This document shows, piece by piece, positions 33,405 through 36,736 of a DNA stretch of 36,736 nt. The stretch is from Acinetobacter sp. UBA3106 (GTDB lineage: Bacteria > Pseudomonadota > Gammaproteobacteria > Pseudomonadales > Moraxellaceae). A program made the translations under genes and the position numbers. The stretch's first letter is position 1. The number at the start of each line of letters is the position of its first letter. Under the pieces are notes generated by a model. It was given only the letters and a program-made list of their open reading frames with translations, had not been told where the DNA came from and ran no database searches. Where the stretch lies: assembly GCA_002365595.1 (NCBI GenBank), contig DFAM01000019.1:22658-59393 (forward strand). The letters run 5' to 3'.

Positions 33405-33890
33405 TTAAGCACCTGTTTGATAATGTGCCTGTGCAACCGCAGTCGATGCTTGGTACGGGTTTTTGAAATCATTCAAACCGGCAGCGGCTTCCTGAATATC
33501 TTTACCTTCTTTAATTACGAAAGTATCAAAACCAGAACGCTTCATGTAGTTCAACACATCTTTGAATACATCACCGGTGGCACAAAGTTCGCCCTGGAAA
33601 CCTTGACGGCGAAGAAGGGCCGCAAATGAATAACCACGACCATCGTTAAAGCCAGCAAATTCAATAAAGATCGCATCCAACTGGTCAAGCGGAAATTCAT
33701 GTGTTTCAGGAGATGCATCAACAGTTAAGTAAAGTGCTTTTTTACCTGAAACATTGGTGATTTGATCTAATTGCTCAACAGTTAAAACCACATCACCTTG
33801 TGGCAATACGCCATCTTCACCAATCAATTGATAGGTATTGTCTGCAATCGTGCCATCTTTAGAGAGCACTTGTAGTGCGGTATTAAGCAT
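33405..33890 (-). CDS. DUF934 protein linked to sulfite reduction
   Basis: 161 residues from ATG (MLNTALQVL); this start overlaps the end of cysI by 8 nt, so the pair is translationally coupled. DUF934 features: LTVEQLDQI, LDAIFIEFAGFNDGRGYSF and LLRRQGFQGELCATGDVF, followed by MKRSGFDTFVIKEG. The family almost always lies next to sulfite reductase or APS/PAPS reductase genes and is thought to aid sulfite reduction; its chemistry is not established. Longer in-frame starts lie well inside cysI and are rejected. Confidence 0.92.
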   Translation of the reverse strand: MLNTALQVLSKDGTIADNTYQLIGEDGVLPQGDVVLTVEQLDQITNVSGKKALYLTVDASPETHEFPLDQLDAIFIEFAGFNDGRGYSFAALLRRQGFQGELCATGDVFKDVLNYMKRSGFDTFVIKEGKDIQEAAAGLNDFKNPYQASTAVAQAHYQTGA

Positions 33891-35526
33891 ATGCACGCTC
33901 CTTGAAGGGTTGAATGCCGACACGGCGGTAAGTATCAATGAACTCTTCACCATCTTGACGTAAATCAAGATAGGTATTCAAAATTTCTTCGATAATGTCA
34001 GGTACCACTTCAGCTGCAAATGATGGGCCAAGAATGTCACCGATCGATGCATCATGGTCTGCATTACCACCCAAAGTAATCTGGTAGAACTCGGCACCTT
34101 TTTTATCGACACCCAAGATACCAATATTACCGACATGGTGGTGACCGCAGGCATTCATGCAACCTGAGATATTCAGATCCAGTTTACCCAAGTTATAGAT
34201 GGTATCCAGGTCATCAAAACGGCGTGAAATCGCTTCTGAAATCGGAATTGATTTCGCATTCGCCAATGAGCAGAAGTCACCGCCCGGGCAGCAGATGATG
34301 TCGGTCAAGAACCCGATATGCGCACGTGCTAGGTTGTGTTGATCGAGAATTTGCCACAATTCAAACAGATCTTTTTGCGGTACATCAACCAAAGCAATAT
34401 TTTGTTCGTGTGTGGTACGGAACTCGCCGAAGGTGTACTTGTCTGCAAGGTCTGCAATCAGGTTCATCTCTTCAACGGTCATATCACCCGGCGCAATACC
34501 GGCACGTTTCAGTGAGATGGTTACGATACGGTAACCTTTTACTTTATGTGCATTGGTGTTGATATTAAACCATTGCTTGAACTTTGGATGCGCTGCAAAC
34601 TGTTCAGTGAAATCTTCATCGGCATAATCTTGGTAAGCAAATGGTGTGAAGTTCTCATCCATTTTTGCCAAGGTGTCAGCATCGATTTTCAGTGTTTTCA
34701 CAGTATGTGCAAATTCAGCTTCAACTTTTTCTGCAAATATTGCTGGAGTCAACGCTTTTACTAAAATCTTGATACGTGCTTTATATTTGTTATCACGACG
34801 ACCGTGCAAGTTATACACACGAAGGACTGCTTCCAAATACGCAATCAAATCTTCACGTGGCAAGAATTCACGGATAAAGCTACCAATCACTGGGGTACGA
34901 CCTAAACCACCACCCACTTTGATTTTATAGCCCATCTCACCTGCTTCATTACGCACGATGTAAACACCAATATCGTGGAATGAAGTTGCCGCACGGTCGG
35001 TTTCTTCTAATGCAGAAACCGCAATTTTGAACTTACGTGGCAAGAAGGCAAATTCTGGGTGGAAAGTTGACCACTGACGGATCAATTCACAGGTCGGACG
35101 TGGATCGGCCACTTCACCAGCAACCACACCTGCATACTGGTCAGTGGTGGTGTTACGAATACAGTTCCCAGAGGTCTGGATGGCATGCATTTGCACAGAT
35201 GCCAACTCTTGCAACATGTCTGGTACATTTTCTAGTGCAGGCCAGTTAAACTGAATATTTTGACGTGTTGATACGTGCGCATAGCCACGGTCATAGTCTT
35301 TGGCTAATTCCGCAATTTTACGCAGTTGTTTAGAATTCATCAGACCATAAGGTACTGCAATACGCAACATTGGCGCATAACGTTGTACATAAAGGCCGTT
35401 TTGCAGACGAAGCGGACGGTATTCATCTTCCGTCAATTTACCCGCTAAATAACGTTCCGTTTGGTCACGGAACTGTGCAACACGTTCATTGATCAGTTGC
35501 TGATCGAAATCAGTATATAAATACAT
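33883..35526 (-). CDS. cysI: Sulfite reductase haemoprotein (nitrite/sulfite reductase family)
   Basis: Reduces sulfite to sulfide for cysteine synthesis using sirohaem and a [4Fe-4S] cluster. The four ligands are present: C413-x5-C419 (CCPGGDFCSL) and C456-x3-C460 (GCMNACGHHHVGN). The two-fold ferredoxin-like/sirohaem repeats are intact, with HVSTRQNIQFNWPALENVPD in the first half and FRTTHEQNIALVDVP in the second. 547 residues is normal for this bacterial form, which may take electrons from ferredoxin or a separate flavoprotein since no cysJ is adjacent. It overlaps the DUF934 gene. Confidence 0.93.
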   Translation of the reverse strand: MYLYTDFDQQLINERVAQFRDQTERYLAGKLTEDEYRPLRLQNGLYVQRYAPMLRIAVPYGLMNSKQLRKIAELAKDYDRGYAHVSTRQNIQFNWPALENVPDMLQELASVQMHAIQTSGNCIRNTTTDQYAGVVAGEVADPRPTCELIRQWSTFHPEFAFLPRKFKIAVSALEETDRAATSFHDIGVYIVRNEAGEMGYKIKVGGGLGRTPVIGSFIREFLPREDLIAYLEAVLRVYNLHGRRDNKYKARIKILVKALTPAIFAEKVEAEFAHTVKTLKIDADTLAKMDENFTPFAYQDYADEDFTEQFAAHPKFKQWFNINTNAHKVKGYRIVTISLKRAGIAPGDMTVEEMNLIADLADKYTFGEFRTTHEQNIALVDVPQKDLFELWQILDQHNLARAHIGFLTDIICCPGGDFCSLANAKSIPISEAISRRFDDLDTIYNLGKLDLNISGCMNACGHHHVGNIGILGVDKKGAEFYQITLGGNADHDASIGDILGPSFAAEVVPDIIEEILNTYLDLRQDGEEFIDTYRRVGIQPFKERAYA

Positions 35527-35760
35527 GGCGTACAGCTAGTAGTTTCTATTATATCGCCGGCAAGGATAACGAGATTAAAACTATCAATAAAATGCTTTTT
35601 ATACATATTTCATAGCGGTTTTATTGATAAGCATGTCGAGCTTTTGCTTATTCGCGAGTTACAGACGAATTGTGCTACTTTTATTGCAATTAATCTTATT
35701 TTCATTTGCTTAGCACTTTTTCTTATATTCCTTTCGTTTTCATTAATTTTATATGGATAT

Positions 35761-35790
35761 AAAAAAAGCCTGACGAATCAGGCTTTTTTT
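35761..35790. terminator. Intrinsic terminator of gcd
   Basis: AAAAGCCTGA-CGAA-TCAGGCTTTT with long A and T tracts, 20 nt beyond the gcd stop on minus. The upstream 35527-35760 holds the cysI promoter region and no gene. Confidence 0.93.
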
Positions 35791-35809
35791 AACAGAGCAA
35801 TGAACTCAA

Positions 35810-36736
35810 TTATTTTTTGTCTGGCAGTGCATAAGCAACCACAGAGTCACCCATTTTGGTACCAAACGAACCATGACCACCCGCCATGATCACAACGTAT
35901 TGTTTACCATTGGCTTCATAAGTCATAGGAGTAGCTTGACCACCCGCAGGAAGACGACCTTTCCATAGCTCATCACCGTTAGTTACGTTGATTGCACGGA
36001 TGTAGTTATCTTGAGTACCGCCCACAAACATGACATTACCTGCAGTTGAGATAGAACCACCCAACATTGGCACCCCCATTTTGAATGGCGGTAATGGAAT
36101 ACCCGGCATACTGTCACGAATAGTACCAATACGGCGTTTCCAAGCCACTTCATGCGTATTTAAATCGACACCCGCCACGAAGCCCCAAGAAGGTTGTTTA
36201 CACGGTAGGCCGAATGGCGACAAGAAGGCACTGATTTCAACACCATAAGGCACGCCATACATCGGTTGAACACCCGCTTCCGTACCCGCACCTTTGGCAG
36301 TTTGCTTACGGTTTGGATCTTCAGGAATCAGTCTAGATACAAATGGCAAGCCAATTGGGTTCATGACTGCAATTTGACGGTCCGGGTTCACCGACATACC
36401 ACCCCATTCGAACACACCCAAGTTACCCGGGAACACCAAAGTACCATTTTCAGATGGTGGCGTATAAATGCCATCGTAGTTCAATTTCTTGAAAGATACA
36501 CGGCACATTAACTGGTCAAACATTGTGGCACCCCACATCTGCTTATCAGTCAATTTGTCTTTTGGCGCCATGTCAAAATCAGAGAACGGTTGCGTTGGTG
36601 AATAACGTTCGCCTTTGGTTTGCGGACCACGTTTCACTGTTTGTGGAACCGGTTTCTCGGTAATCGGAACAATTGCCTCACCTGTACGGCGGTCTAAAAC
36701 AAAGGCATTCCCTGTTTTAGTCAACACATAAATCGC
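35810..36736 (-). CDS. gcd: PQQ-dependent membrane glucose dehydrogenase, C-terminal part
   Basis: The frame is open to the window edge (codons A-I-Y-V-L-T-K-T at the border), so the N-terminal membrane domain and much of the propeller lie outside; about 308 residues remain. They include propeller blades with W-motifs (VAWKRRIG, DELWKGRLPAG), GGSISTAGNVMFVGGTQDNY, and YVVIMAGGHGSFGTKMGDS near the end, all typical of Gcd. The quinoprotein oxidises glucose to gluconolactone in the periplasm and passes electrons to ubiquinone. Acinetobacter is a classic source. PQQ synthesis genes are not in the window. Confidence 0.93.
   Translation of the reverse strand, partial: AIYVLTKTGNAFVLDRRTGEAIVPITEKPVPQTVKRGPQTKGERYSPTQPFSDFDMAPKDKLTDKQMWGATMFDQLMCRVSFKKLNYDGIYTPPSENGTLVFPGNLGVFEWGGMSVNPDRQIAVMNPIGLPFVSRLIPEDPNRKQTAKGAGTEAGVQPMYGVPYGVEISAFLSPFGLPCKQPSWGFVAGVDLNTHEVAWKRRIGTIRDSMPGIPLPPFKMGVPMLGGSISTAGNVMFVGGTQDNYIRAINVTNGDELWKGRLPAGGQATPMTYEANGKQYVVIMAGGHGSFGTKMGDSVVAYALPDKK

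Noticed and set aside
1..36736. CRISPR arrays, tRNA or rRNA genes
   Set aside because: No regularly spaced repeats, cloverleaf with a CCA-type end, or rRNA-like conserved blocks were found by eye on either strand.

Overview
The window looks like a chromosomal segment of an Acinetobacter species (Gammaproteobacteria, Moraxellaceae). The main reasons are a 356-residue OmpA of the Acinetobacter type, a membrane PQQ glucose dehydrogenase, an AcnD-type dehydratase, moderate-to-low GC and many short intrinsic terminators. The species cannot be fixed from the sequence alone. Most of the window is housekeeping DNA; the accessory part lies between about 6.25 and 8.9 kb.

Layout: 1-5.5 kb holds a broken or partial frame, rluA, several small genes of unknown role, a SIMPL-domain protein, a two-helix membrane protein and a DUF1003 protein. 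Two copies of a roughly 230-nt structured non-coding repeat flank the SIMPL and two-helix genes. At 5.6-8.9 kb, DUF4126 and a 49-residue zinc-ribbon gene look like old neighbours of acnD. Three AT-rich genes are interleaved with them, and each sits beside a duplicated terminator. One lies between the working acnD 3' end and a decayed second copy of that 3' end. At 8.9-14.6 kb are acnD, a 53-codon small ORF, a YgfZ-like protein, a small unknown gene and a Sel1-repeat protein.

From 14.6 to 20.1 kb a minus-strand group reads oprB-like porin, TonB-dependent receptor, YqjM-type ene-reductase, AEC exporter. Its tight spacing suggests one envelope-transport operon, with a perfect palindrome just upstream. 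From 20.5 to 28.4 kb are mutM with a small parvulin (overlapping), mscL, typA, a purine permease, and rsmC with a LysP-like permease (translationally coupled). From 28.4 to 36.7 kb are an alpha/beta hydrolase, ompA, a solitary type IV pseudopilin, an acetyl-CoA acetyltransferase, a VOC/PhnB-like protein, the cysI-DUF934 sulfite reduction pair, and the C-terminal part of gcd running off the end.

The strongest unexplained signals are (1) the paired structured RNA-like repeat, with compensatory base changes between copies, and (2) the gene-plus-terminator insertions downstream of acnD and the zinc-ribbon gene, carrying candidate nuclease-fold and membrane-anchored proteins that could be small defence genes. 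No tRNA, rRNA, CRISPR array, integrase, transposase or complete insertion sequence was recognised.
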